Below the pieces are notes generated by a model. The model was not told the DNA's origin, did no database searches, and worked only from the letters and a program-made list of their open reading frames with translations. A stretch of DNA of 64,000 nucleotides from Fusarium oxysporum f. sp. lycopersici 4287 (lineage: Eukaryota > Ascomycota > Sordariomycetes > Hypocreales > Nectriaceae), in assembly GCF_000149955.1 (NCBI RefSeq), contig NC_030987.1, positions 3,565,138 through 3,629,137 on the forward strand, read 5' to 3'. Shown piece by piece: positions 35,101-45,843 of this stretch (position 1 is its first letter; every line of letters starts with the position of its first letter). A program made the position numbers and the translations under genes.

Positions 35101-35646
35101 TGCAAAAGCTCTAACTATTATTCAAAATGAGTGTTGTTAGACGATAACATTCCCGTTGCTGTGAGATTGAGCGTTGTGGTGGGACTATCACTGACTGTGA
35201 GTCCAAGTATAGAAATTCTACACCTGAGTCTAAGCTTTTATCGGCTAGTTCCGACATCCCGCCATACACGAGACAGGGAGTATTAAACATGAAACTTCAG
35301 AAACATAACTCTAAAGAAACATCATCTAAGTTATGTCCCACTGAAAACAAGCCGAAAACACACACACTAATCACAATGAAAAGACGGTGTCTCAAGTAAT
35401 CAAAGAACTGTTCGTTATCAACGCCGTTTCAGACGCCACTTCCTACCATCGGAAGAACTACATGAAAGTCTGGACTTTTAGTGATGCTTTGCGCTCCGGG
35501 ATACATGCTTCCTTTCAGCCTCCCAGACGCCCTCTATTACACCCTTTTCCGTGTCCAACAACCCGCTCGTGCGCGGGCTACTTTGGCATGGCTCTAACAG
35601 TCTTGCCGACTCATCCTGACCTGGAGACTCTTCGTCTGTCCATGAC
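35101..35646. other. Intergenic, IMP2 promoter and SUI2 3' flank
   Basis: No supportable gene or repeat. A small plus-strand ORF (35387-35650) has no recognisable content. Confidence 0.5.
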
Positions 35647-36738
35647 CTAGATGGTCTCAGGGATGTTTTCGTCGCTGTCGCTCATGCTCTCGTCACCGCT
35701 GACCTCGGCGTTCTCGCGCTCACGCTTCTCCATCAATGCTTGAAGCTCAGCGTCATCGCTCTCGGTGACGGCCTTGGGCTCCATCTTGACTGTCAAGTTA
35801 CCACCGGCACCCTCGATGCTCTTTCGGACATCGACGATGGCCTCTCCCAAGCAAGTAATACCAACGTTCTTGTCCAAGGTCGAGCATGTAAGAACGTAGA
35901 GAGGCGGAGACACGAGCTTGACCTTGACTTGGGTGTCATCGGTGCTGTGGGCCTCGGCTGTGCGGAGAGCAGTCTTGACGGCGTCGATTCCCTCGTATCC
36001 GAAGCAAGTGACCTCGATATCGGCTCGGATCTTGGTGGGCTGGGGAGTAAGACGCTTTCCGATGTATGACTTGAGCTCCTCCTTGGCCACCTCGTTGGGG
36101 AAGGTAATATCGTTCCAGACCTCGGGGTTCCTTCTCAAGGTTAGTGCATGTGGTCCGACTTTGGAAAGAGCAACTGACGTGATGGAAAGCTTGAAAGCGT
36201 CGATGGCATGTCCGTATCGCTTGTTTAGGGGCCAAGCAATGGCCTCATAGAGGCTCTCGATATCGAGCTTGGTCTTCTCGGCGAGATGCACCATGATAGA
36301 GTGGACCATCTTGCTCTTGTTGTATCGCTCCTCGCACTTAACGATATCCTCTGGAGAGACTCGTCGCTTGGAAAGATCGATGTAACCTGTCCAAAAATCA
36401 ATTTCCATGCCCAAAGTTCAGCCTGACGTTGATTTGATGCTAACCCTTCTCCTTGTCGACACGGAGCACCACGACGACCTCGTTGCGACCAACCCGGATG
36501 AGCTTCTGGATACTTCGAATACGTCTTCGCGAAAGCTCGGAGAGCAGGATCATGCCGTCAATGTTGTCGTACTCTAGAAGCTTAACGTAGGCACCCATTT
36601 CGGCGATCTGAAATTGGTCAGAGGCAGTTCTTTCGGACAGATCAGGTTGCTACTGACCTGCTTGACATTGACCATGACGAAGCTATCGATCTCCGGGTAC
36701 TTCTCCTCGTAAAAACGGCAATGTTGATTTTGAGCCAT
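35647..36738 (-). CDS. SUI2: Translation initiation factor eIF2 alpha subunit
   Basis: Alpha subunit of eIF2, which delivers initiator tRNA to the 40S ribosome. It is the target of stress kinases such as Gcn2. Exons 36658-36738, 36445-36607, 36179-36386 and 35647-36130 give 311 aa. The S1 domain reads [20 protein letters not shown]. The regulated serine is Ser53 in [12 protein letters not shown], equivalent to the classical Ser51. The third intron (36131-36178) is 48 bp, has no in-frame stop and a CACTAAC branch point. Conservation ([15 protein letters not shown]) shows it is removed; read through, it would insert 16 residues. The C-terminus is acidic and Ser-rich. Confidence 0.95.
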
Positions 36739-37232
36739 CTTGACGGTGTTTTTGAGGATTCAGAGGGTTCGGTCGGGTTCTATAGAATAAGGTGGGGGTT
36801 TATCGATGCCGAGTGCCGTCGCACGAACGATCGCAAGTCGGGCTTTCAAAAAGAGCCAAAAGTCTAATTTTAATAAGCTATTCCTGCGATAGTATCGGTA
36901 GTGATTCTCGCGCGATCAAGTCGTAAATCGTCACGTCAACAGTGGATGTAGAGGGGAAGAGTCATAATTTTGACATTTTGCAAGTGCACTCGATTGATGA
37001 TGGTGGGGTTGTGGCGGGGTGTGGCTCGTTCCCATGCTCATTCGTTTTCGTTCCATTGGGTAGGTAGTGGCAGTGGAGGCAGTACCTGAAAATTCGGGCA
37101 TAATGCCGCCAGCTGCGCCTGAGGTGGCCCGCCCCATGACTTTCGTTGCCATGATGGTAGCTCTCCACGTGACTGAACCAAAGGTAAACAACTTCATCAA
37201 CACTAAGGCTGTCGACAAGAGCATACTTAGCC
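36739..37232. promoter_or_regulatory. Divergent promoter region SUI2 / BUB3
   Basis: 494 bp between two divergently transcribed genes. A CACGTG E-box lies at 37166-37171, about 62 bp before the BUB3 ATG. A minus-strand ORF here overlaps the BUB3 start and is not supported. Confidence 0.5.
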
Positions 37233-38440
37233 ATGGCTCCTGGTAAGTTCTAAACTGCTGTACCTGCTATCAGGTCGCGGATGTTTGCTAATTGATTTTC
37301 AGCGACTCAATACGAACTTTCACCGCCCCCAACCGACGCGGTCTCGGCGATCGCGTTTGCGCCGTCCTCTGGAACCAAGCTCCTTGTCTCATCATGGGAT
37401 AAGAAGGTGTATTGCTACGATATCGCAGGTGGAGCTGGCGAGGCGACTCTCGTCAACACATACGAACACCGGGCGCCAGTCTTGGATGTTTGCTTCGGCG
37501 CCAATGATAATGAAGCTTTTACTGCTGGCGTGGATTGGTGTGTTAACAAGTCAGTGGATGCGAATGGGTACGCCTCGAAACGTTAAGCTGACAACAATGA
37601 ATAGAATCGACTTGGAGACTGGTGAGAAGACTTTGCTGAGCAAGCATGCTGCGCCGGTGCGATCTATAGCCTACAGTCCAAAGTTTTGTGAGTCGTTGAA
37701 CCCCTGTGATTGACTCATACTAACAGAAACCAGCGATCTTGGTCTCCGCGTCTTGGGATTGCAGCTTGAACCTCCATAACCTCAGTGATCCTTCAAGCAC
37801 TCCCATAAGGGTCTCCCTCCCCGGCAAGCCCCATGCGCTGGCTGCTAGTCCTACAAAGATCGTGGTTGCCATGGCCGGCCGTGTTATTAACATCTACGAC
37901 CTGAAGACCATTGTCGACCTATTCGCAACTGGCTCATCTGACCTGCAGCCATGGCAACAACGTGAATCATCCCTGCGATATTTGACACGCGCAGTGTCCT
38001 GCATGCCCAATGATGCCGGCTACGCCACTAGCAGTATTGAAGGCCGTGTTGCAGTTGAGTGGTTTGAGGACACAGCCGAGTCCCAGGCTCGAAAGTACGC
38101 CTTCAAGTGCCACCGACAAGCAGCACCAGATGGTGATGGTGATATTGTTTATCCCGTAAATGCTCTCGCCTTCCACCCTGTTCATGGAACATTTGCTTCA
38201 GGGGGTGGCGATGGCACTGCTGCTTTGTGGGATGCAGAAGCAAAGCGACGACTTAAACAGTACCAGAAATTCCCCAACAGCGTTGCTGCGCTTGCTTTCT
38301 CAAGTGACGGGAGATATCTTGCCGTGGGTGTTTGCCCCGGTTTTGAAACTGGCCAGGAGGACTACAGCGGTGCCGGACAGACATCGGTATTGATCCGTGA
38401 GCTTGGTGAGAACGAAGCCAAGGGTAAGGGGGCCAAATAG
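37233..38440 (+). CDS. BUB3: Mitotic checkpoint WD40 protein Bub3
   Basis: Seven-bladed WD40 protein that binds phosphorylated MELT motifs of the kinetochore protein Spc105/KNL1 and recruits Bub1 and Mad3. Exons 37233-37242, 37303-37549, 37605-37687 and 37734-38440 give 348 aa; the yeast protein is 341 aa. The opening YELSPPPTDAVSAIAFAP and repeats with SWDKKVYCYD, DWCVNKIDLETG and SASWDCSLNLHN fit Bub3. The diagnostic string is SSIEGRVAVEWFEDTAESQ followed by KYAFKCHR. The first exon has only 10 coding bases (ATG GCT CCT G). The second donor GTCAGT is preferred because it alone gives VNK-IDLETG. Confidence 0.93.
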
Positions 38441-38554
38441 GCGGGAACGTGTTGGACAGTCTTGTTATCCCAAAAGGCGTTCTGGTGGTTGCGGGGCTCG
38501 ATTGATTTATTTTGTACTATTCTCGAACTAAAGGAAGTGGCATCAAGATACCCG

Positions 38555-39579
38555 TCATGGAGCAGCACCAAAATAACGTCGTGAATGGTTGCACTGCTTG
38601 TTCTTTGTTCTTTTGCTGCTGACCACCCACGTATAGGTATCTTGGGCGATTTCAGTGGTCCCAAGAGATGGGCTCCTCGGCTTCAGATCTTTGTGGTTTC
38701 CAGTGATTGGTTCGTGCCCATTCTCTCGTAGTCGAATAACCATTGGTTGAGGATATCCAAGTGATACTTCCTTCACATCAAATCCATCTCGGCATTGGTA
38801 TTCCAGGCTATTGGATGGTAGAGCACATGGCCACGGAGAAGGCCCAGGAAGTTTATAATCCCGAATTCGAACTCCCTTTCTGATCGTGTATTGCCCCTTC
38901 TTCTCAATCAAACGAGAGGCTCCTTGAGGAACAGGCCTCAGTTTTGTCACTACAGGCAACTCAGACGTATGTGTTGTAGTTGGTGATGGAGTATCATGCC
39001 GCTGCTGATTGTCTCGTCTCGCTTGGATTTCTTTTTGACAGTCAGTTTTCTGTTGAAGCGCAAGCATGTCATGATTGTATTTACCTGACAACCGTCGGTT
39101 AGGGGTATATTCTGCATCTCCATTAGAATGAATCGACTCCATCCGCCTTCGTTTCGTTGGTCGACATGTTCGAAGAGGCAGCAGCTGCAGTTGACTGAAT
39201 CGGCTTTCAACATCGCTTGTCGGGCTATAAAATAGGGGCTGGCTTGTCTGTCGCTGACGGATAGGTGTTTCTGGGATACTCATAAGAGTTAATATACCGA
39301 TGAAGAGGATAAGAGTGATACGAAGGCATACAATTCAACATTCGTGAACTCATCCATGACAGATTCTGGGCTGACGACATCATCATGCTCTTCCAAACTT
39401 GGGGAGGATGTAGAGCTTTGACTTCGACTTCTCTTTCGACTACTCCCAGCGACGTGATTGAATTCTGTCTCTTCATCGTCCATAAGGAGCATTTGGTGCA
39501 TTGTCACTAACTCGACTTGATGACCGGCAACATGGCTGTCGTCCACCTCTATAGAGGGTAAAATTGTTTGAAAAGACAT
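38555..39579 (-). CDS. Unknown protein, probably two exons with unresolved joint
   Basis: I do not recognise this protein. Two ORFs in different frames abut: 39579 to about 39290 (starting MSFQTILPSIEV, with a Ser-rich basic patch SSRKRSRSQSS and an acidic stretch) and about 39283 to 38555 (starting MSIPETPIRQRQ, with a basic patch RPTKRRRMES and a C-terminal block IRKGVRIRDYKLPGPSPWP). An intron whose length is 2 mod 3 would join them. The candidates are donors at 39297 or 39321 with an acceptor at 39254, neither with a good branch point. Alternatively the real gene is only the 242-aa ORF from 39283. Basic patches suggest a nuclear protein. It converges on BUB3, 114 bp apart. Confidence 0.5.
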
Positions 39580-40145
39580 ATTTGAGTGATTTGGTGAATC
39601 TTTTGAGGCGAACTATGGTTTGTGGTGGTAATGCCAGGTGCGTCCCGACTGCAGGTGTGAATGAAGGAAGGAGCCACTCCGGCCTGTCCCCTATAGTTCT
39701 TTCCTGACACTCTCCGTTTGTTCAGCGCAGGCTTCACCGAACAGCTCCTACCTTCAGCAATAACGCCTTTCTTCGAGATTAAGAAATACTAAGTGTTCAT
39801 CTGCCGTTCATTCCGTTACTCGATTCAAAGTTGTTTATCAGCCTTTATGCATCTGCCAGTTGTCAAGCAACATAACAATATATTCTAACAGAATAGATAG
39901 TCTGGAATTTGCAAAGCGAATTTATTCTTTGTTTTTCTGTGCTGGTGATATCCCCAATAACCCCTTATTCTGAACCCGTGTGCTCGCTCTCGGCCCAATC
40001 TACCAAACAAGCAATCCCGTCTGGTTCACCATCGATAAGAAGGCATCACTGCAGCACCAATTCTTTCTTTCCAGTCCAATTCCATCCAGTCCGATCGAGA
40101 CCGAGCTGGTAACCATCGCCAAAAGTTCGCTTTGAGGCGGACGCC
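39580..40145. other. Intergenic, promoter of the unknown gene and 3' flank of the AKR gene
   Basis: No supportable gene or repeat. Confidence 0.5.
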
Positions 40146-41590
40146 CTATTCCCCTCGTGCAGCCGGTGAGATGGGCTACAACAAATCAGTATAGGTATTT
40201 GTATGTGGTTATGAGGAACGCACCTTTGGTGGTTGGATATGGTCAAACGTGCCGCCCATCTGGAGCAGCCAAACGTCGGGACCTCCAATAGAGTTGCCCC
40301 CACGATACAGGAAATCGTTAGGAAAGCCCGCATCAAATTCATTAGCCCCATCGATCTCTTGAATATCCTCAGGGGAGAGATGCAGGGTGAGAGCCTGAAT
40401 GTTGGCTTTGAGGTGATCCACCTTTCGACCACCGATGATGGGGAATACATAACTTGTCTTGTGCATGACATATGCCAGTGCAATGCTGGTGATGAGTGTG
40501 TTCTTACGGTTAGCGATCGACTCCAGCACTTTACTGGTTCTGATCTCTTTCTCGCTGGCCTCCACTCTGCGTCCTTCCCGCGCATTGCGCTGTTCTTCGG
40601 TCTTGAATTTTCCGCCTCCAAGAGATCCCCATGGGGCAATTCCCATGCCCTCAGCTTGGCACATGGGGATGATGTCTCGCTCGAAGTCACGCGAGGCCGC
40701 AGACCAACGACCTTGGTAAACGGAGAATTGGCGGAGTCCATTGCAGCGAGCATACTCGTTGGCCTTGCTATGGGGGTTTCAGCAAGTTATTCGCTCGTAG
40801 AAGGCACATTGTATCTTACCTCACGATCCAAGCAGGAGTGTCGCTGACGCCCAAGTGGAGGACCTTTCCAGAGAGTACGAGTTGGTTGAGAGATTGCATC
40901 AGCTCTGGAATAGAGGTGTTGCCATCATACCAGTGAACATAGAGCTGTGGCCCTGTTAGCTTAGCATTCTGGGCTTCGCTCGTAAGAAAATACCTACAAG
41001 ATCAATGTAATCGGTCTGCAGGTTCTTAAGGCTGGCCTCAACTGAAGCCCTCAGACTTTTCGTTCCGTTGCCAGTGAAGTTCACCATGATATTAGGAGCA
41101 CCAGGTCCGGCTCGAAAGTTGGTGGTGTATTTGGTAGCAACAACTGAGGGAATACGTCAGTTCAGCACCCAGTGTTGAGTGAGAAAGGGTCACAAACCGA
41201 TTTCATCACGGTTACCGCGTTTCCTCATCCATTCTCCCACCCATTTCTCGGTTTCCTGGAATTGGTAATTGTTTGCAGAGTCAATAAAGTTTCCGCCCTG
41301 TTCTTCCATTAGTACATCGTCGATATCTTGTATTCGATATATGGTGTTCATACCTGTTCATAGAAGAAATCCAAAATTGACTCCGACGTGGACTGGTCGC
41401 ATTCTCCCATCCACTCTTTCCTACGCTACTGTTAGTAGATAGTAGGCATAATTGGATGTGTATCTCACCAAGCATTTCCAAAGTTCATGGTACCAAGGCA
41501 AATAGGGGACACCCAAACCGATGCAGTTGGTGACAAAAGTCGGTAGCGCCCCAGAGGACTTTTGGGGGGTGGTGCGAAAGGGAGAGCCAT
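40146..41590 (-). CDS. Aldo-keto reductase, AKR9 type (norsolorinic acid reductase/aryl-alcohol dehydrogenase-like)
   Basis: NADPH-dependent oxidoreductase acting on a carbonyl or aryl alcohol. Seven exons (41469-41590, 41354-41420, 41198-41297, 40998-41143, 40820-40944, 40224-40767, 40146-40175), joined by introns of 48-56 bp, give 377 aa. The catalytic tetrad is visible: Asp69 and Tyr74 in FIDSANNYQ, Lys101 in VATKYTT, His149 in LYVHWYDG. The string [18 protein letters not shown] and the [15 protein letters not shown] cofactor region place it with AKR9 enzymes such as Aspergillus NorA and yeast Aad14. No polyketide or other secondary-metabolite gene adjoins it, so a role in mycotoxin synthesis should not be assumed. 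The last exon adds only nine residues. Confidence 0.9.
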
Positions 41591-42923
41591 TGTTTGTTGC
41601 GGTAGGTTGCTAGTGTTCGTGATACAGAGGTGCGAAGATGAGGTGAAAAGATGTAGTGGGAATGGATTTGTAGGGATAATGAAGATGGAGTGGGCAGTGA
41701 GTGAAAGTGGTGATGATAGTGGCAGCGGCAGTGGCGTCACTGCAGAAGAACAATCGATGGTGGCTGGATTTATGTTATCAGATATAAGGGTTGTGAATAT
41801 TTCTTCAGTTGATGGTGAAAGGTTCTCTTCTGACTTTATATATTCAGATCTATCATATGGAACTGGCAACTCCTACCAATACCATCCACACCGTTTGGGA
41901 ACGGACCTTCTGGACTTAAACGGATTTGTCGGACCCGTACTTAGGTACTGAAGAACAGTGACATATTTCGCGATGCGTTCATCAGAAGATATTGAAATTG
42001 ACTCAGCTTCCGCGGTACATACGAGGTGCATACGGGCATGTAGCAAGAGTTGACATCCATTCATACAACCAAAGGAACAAGACCTCGTAACCTAGCTCAA
42101 GCGAACTCACGTAAACATTCTCATTGGTTTCTCAAGATGCACTAAACCGGCGAACTACCTTGATACGTTTAGATCAAGATCAGTTCATGCAATTATTCAG
42201 CAAAAGCAGTTGTCAAGATGATCGAAACAAGCAGCTGAGAGCTGGAGTTAACGGACTTAGAACATAGGGAAGTGTTCAAGTTGCATTAGGCACACCTTTA
42301 GCATCCACTAGATATGTGGCTCGAGATCGACATTAAACGCCTTGACGTGCGAGATTGTGTAGCATCCTAAGATTCTTACATCAACGCATCATAATGTTTT
42401 GTTTGACGTGTAAGTCGTTTGTGGGAAACGGCCTTAACAAGGGAAAAGAGCAGTTGGAAAGTCCTGACAGCTAAGTGACTTGCCACTCAAAACGTATTGG
42501 CCTATTGGAACAATTATCGATATATCGAATAGTATCAGGAACTAAATGAAGTGATAAGGTACACTGGAGTTTCAAAGAATGACAATGCTACTAACAATAA
42601 GATATAAAAATGAGGAAGATGATGCTAAAACTGCCTACCCTGAAGCTGAATATCGACAAGGATGCTGACCTAAAATGGGCTGATGCTGCTGGCCATCGTA
42701 GCTCTCTCATTGGTCTGAAGTCCCGATTCCTCGGCCGGCCGGGTACGTACCTACCCTCCAATTCGATTGGATCTCACTCGGCCTAGAATCTGTGCATCAC
42801 ACCACGACAATTACTGCGAGCGACATACCGAGACGACGAATTGAACATCAACCTACGAACCTACGACCTCACAAAGCCGATCTGGGGCAGCATTGGTCCG
42901 GATCAAGATGACGACCGCCTAGA
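41591..42923. other. Divergent intergenic region, AKR gene and PPR-like gene
   Basis: 1.33 kb with no supportable gene. It ends in a four-codon upstream ORF directly before the PPR-like start. Confidence 0.5.
42908..42922 (+). promoter_or_regulatory. Minimal upstream ORF before the PPR-like gene
   Basis: ATG ACG ACC GCC TAG, encoding Met-Thr-Thr-Ala-stop, ends one base before the main ATG at 42924. If it lies in the transcript, it could limit translation or force leaky scanning. Alternatively transcription starts downstream of it. Confidence 0.5.
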
Positions 42924-45843
42924 ATGGCCACTCCAAGCCCCGCCCCTTCAAGGGTCGCCGTCAACGCCCTCCGTGGTGTTCTCCTAACAACGTCCTGTTC
43001 AGTCATTATCCTTGCTGAAGAACGACGTCGACGCCTCAATATCGCTCGAGCTGCTCTCGACAATGCCAAGAAACTTCACACTGCGCGGGTGAACCGCAAC
43101 TCGGCTGCGCTGGCTGAGAGCTACAGCAGTAGACGAGAAACCTTTCCAATTGAAATTACCCACGACTTCTCGCATGCACCCACCAACAATGCTGTGCGCC
43201 GTCGTCGAACAAGAATAGACTCGTTGGAGCATGAATTATCGCGCCCGAAGGAGATTGAGCATATAGAGTCTTTTGAGACAACATTGCCTGAGGATGGGGA
43301 CTCAACAAGCACGCCTCAGAATAGCCAGAGGAGATGGGACGAGTGGGACGCAGCACGAAAGGAATTATCACGAATATCAGAAAACAGCACATCCTATCAC
43401 AACGCCCTTTCCATCAGGTTATCACCAGAGATCAGCCTACCAACTACATCATTACCAAGGACACGATCACCCAACACCAGGACGACCAAGGCCAGAATGG
43501 ACGCTAGCACAGGCTCAACGAAAATATTCACGACGGAGAATAACCCAACGGCAAGCGATGGACAAGTTGGCGTAACAAAATCAGAGCCAGCCGATGAAAC
43601 CCTGATAGGACAACAAGAATCGTGGTCACGGCTGGATAATCTCCTTACGGAAATGGAAACCCAAGACCTGCCACGCGAAGAGCGTGTCCAGAATGAAACG
43701 AGAGCTACCAAAATGCTTAAAATGCTGACCTCAGCACAGAGTGAAGAGGCCCAGGAGGTTTTATCAAGAGGTATCCGGATACTTCAGTCCACAGCAGTAT
43801 CTCGGGAATACGGAACTATCCCTCTCATACTCGAAGCTGTCCGTCCAGCTTGCAACGATATTTGCCTTTTGGCCGTCCCCTTCCTCGACAGTCTTTCCCG
43901 GAGCCGCGACGTTGAGGGTGTGAGGCACTTACTGCGAAGTTTATCTCGCTTTGAGCCTCAGTCGAAGGAGGCAGCGAATACCAATCGCAATGAATGGGTC
44001 ACTCGGCTACTTATGCATTACTGGAGGAAGACGAAGGACTTCCTGGAGGTCAAAACGATTTATACATTGCTCCAAAAAGGCGGTCTTTTTGACAATAGTG
44101 TATTTTCTTCGTCTACCCAGTATGCTGTCAGACGCAGAATTATCCTCATTGCTCTTGATGCTGGGGATGATGCGACTGCAAGTGCAGAGATGTCCCAGCT
44201 CCGCGAGATGAGACCGAAGGCCTCGGGTGTCGATGTCAAGCTTCGTGGGAGGTTTATTGTACGCGAAGCTGAATTGGGACAATGGGACAAGGTCACGGCT
44301 GGACTTGAGGCTTTCGGACCTAAAGCAAAGCCATCCGACCAGTTTCAGAATATTCTATCCTGGCTGACAAAGATCTATTGCAAGGATCACACAACCGCAG
44401 AGATGGACATTTTTGTGAGAGATCTTGTCAGCAACCACCACATGAGTTTGAACAAGCCCCTAGCTTTCTTTGTTATGGGATAGGCACGGCCGAACCCGCA
44501 ATCTTCAAGCTCTTGTTGCGTGGGTGCAGTTCTGCCAAGATGGTGGCTTGGCAATGGACCAGATCTTCTTCAACGAGATTGCCGACAAGTGCTGCAGATA
44601 CTGGAACCTGTCGAGAGCTGACGTGATCCGCATGCTGAAGGATGCACGAACTTCTGCACCGTGGCTGAAGGACCCTTTGTTGACCAGCTACGCCAGTGAA
44701 GGTGGCCTGCATGATCTTCACAAGCCCCTGCCAGGAGAAAAGGTTGACTGCTATGGAATTGCCCCGACTCTGCCTGAACGCCGAGGTGACTCAATATCTA
44801 TCTATGAGCGAGCAGCTTTCAAGCACATGAATACTCTGGCGCTTGAGAACGACTGGACCGGCGTCTACAGCGCCTACAAGGAGGCAACTAAGAAGGGCCT
44901 TGGTGATTCATCACGATGCCTTCGACTTGCTGTTGTCGCCAACATTCACTTAGAAGGTCCCCATTCAGGCACAGTGTCGTGCCTCATTAATGAGGCATAC
45001 ATAAGGAATCACGACATCAGCGGTGCTTTGGTTCCTATGCTGGTCGCTCGACTTGAGGCTGGTGACAATGTAAATGATTTACTCCGCGAGAATCTTGCCA
45101 AGGGTCAACACATTCACGACAGTGTATACAACAAAGCCGCTCGTGTTCTCACTCAAAAGGGTAACCCTGAAGCCGCGATCAAGGTCTGCGAAATGGCAGC
45201 ACAGCAGAATGGTATGGGTGAGCTGGCATACAACAAGTTTAACTTTGCCAGTCTCATCCACTCCTATACTGGACAAGGGCGTTACAGAGACCTGATGTCA
45301 CTTATTGCAAGCTTCATATCGAAGTCAGAATGGTGGCAGGGTAGCAAAGAGTGCAAGGAATCCGTCAAGTTGGCTATGAAACATGTCGCATCAAGGGCAG
45401 CCAGGGACCACAGGCGAGAGAACACGCATAAGCAAGTACTATTACGTCTTGATGATGCTCTTGAACATATCAAGTCCTTACGGGCGACGAACAAACAAGA
45501 GCGGGAGGCCGTTACCAAGGAGGTTGTTGGAGCTTTCAAGACGGTGGAAGAGCCAGTGGCATTTGAAGGAGGCTTCTTTCCAGACACACAATCTGGGCGC
45601 CAGACGCCAAAGGATAAGCGGAATACAGACTGGGAGTTGTCTTCAAGACGAGATTCAACACCCCAAGCTTTGAACGAGTCGAGGCATAGGATCGTCGAGG
45701 ATGAATTGCCTGCTCGACAGCACAATATAGATGAGATCCGAACAGCACGACACAAGCGGACGAAACGAGAGAGGACGCCTTCGCCTGAGCTTACTGAGGA
45801 CGACATATATTTAGAGAAGGAAATAGCCAGAGCAATGGCTTGA
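42924..45843 (+). CDS. Large helical-repeat (PPR-like) probable mitochondrial protein, interrupted by a one-base frameshift
   Basis: Predicted helical-repeat protein resembling fungal mitochondrial pentatricopeptide proteins that act on organelle mRNA. Two open frames overlap. The first (42924-44482) has a basic N-terminus and a long polar region, and stops just after LAFFVMG. The second carries on from about 44477 to 45843 with helical repeats such as MDQIFFNEIADKCCRYWNLS. The span is one base longer than a multiple of three, and the shift falls at the GGG at 44477-44479. With one G fewer, the frame would run through for 972 aa. No intron fits the gap. This is either a sequencing error or a real lesion. 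The C-terminus is charged and basic. PPR assignment rests on helix pattern, not a search. Confidence 0.7.

Noticed and set aside
35740..36250. Two overlapping plus-strand ORFs opposite SUI2
   Set aside because: Shadows of the eIF2alpha coding bias; no conserved content.
36962..37234. Minus-strand ORF starting at the BUB3 ATG
   Set aside because: Its start arises from the palindromic ccatgg at the BUB3 start, and the product is His/Thr-rich without domains.
45282..45806. 174-codon minus-strand ORF inside the PPR-like gene
   Set aside because: Ser/Leu/Cys-rich antisense shadow; the plus frame continues the helical repeats.
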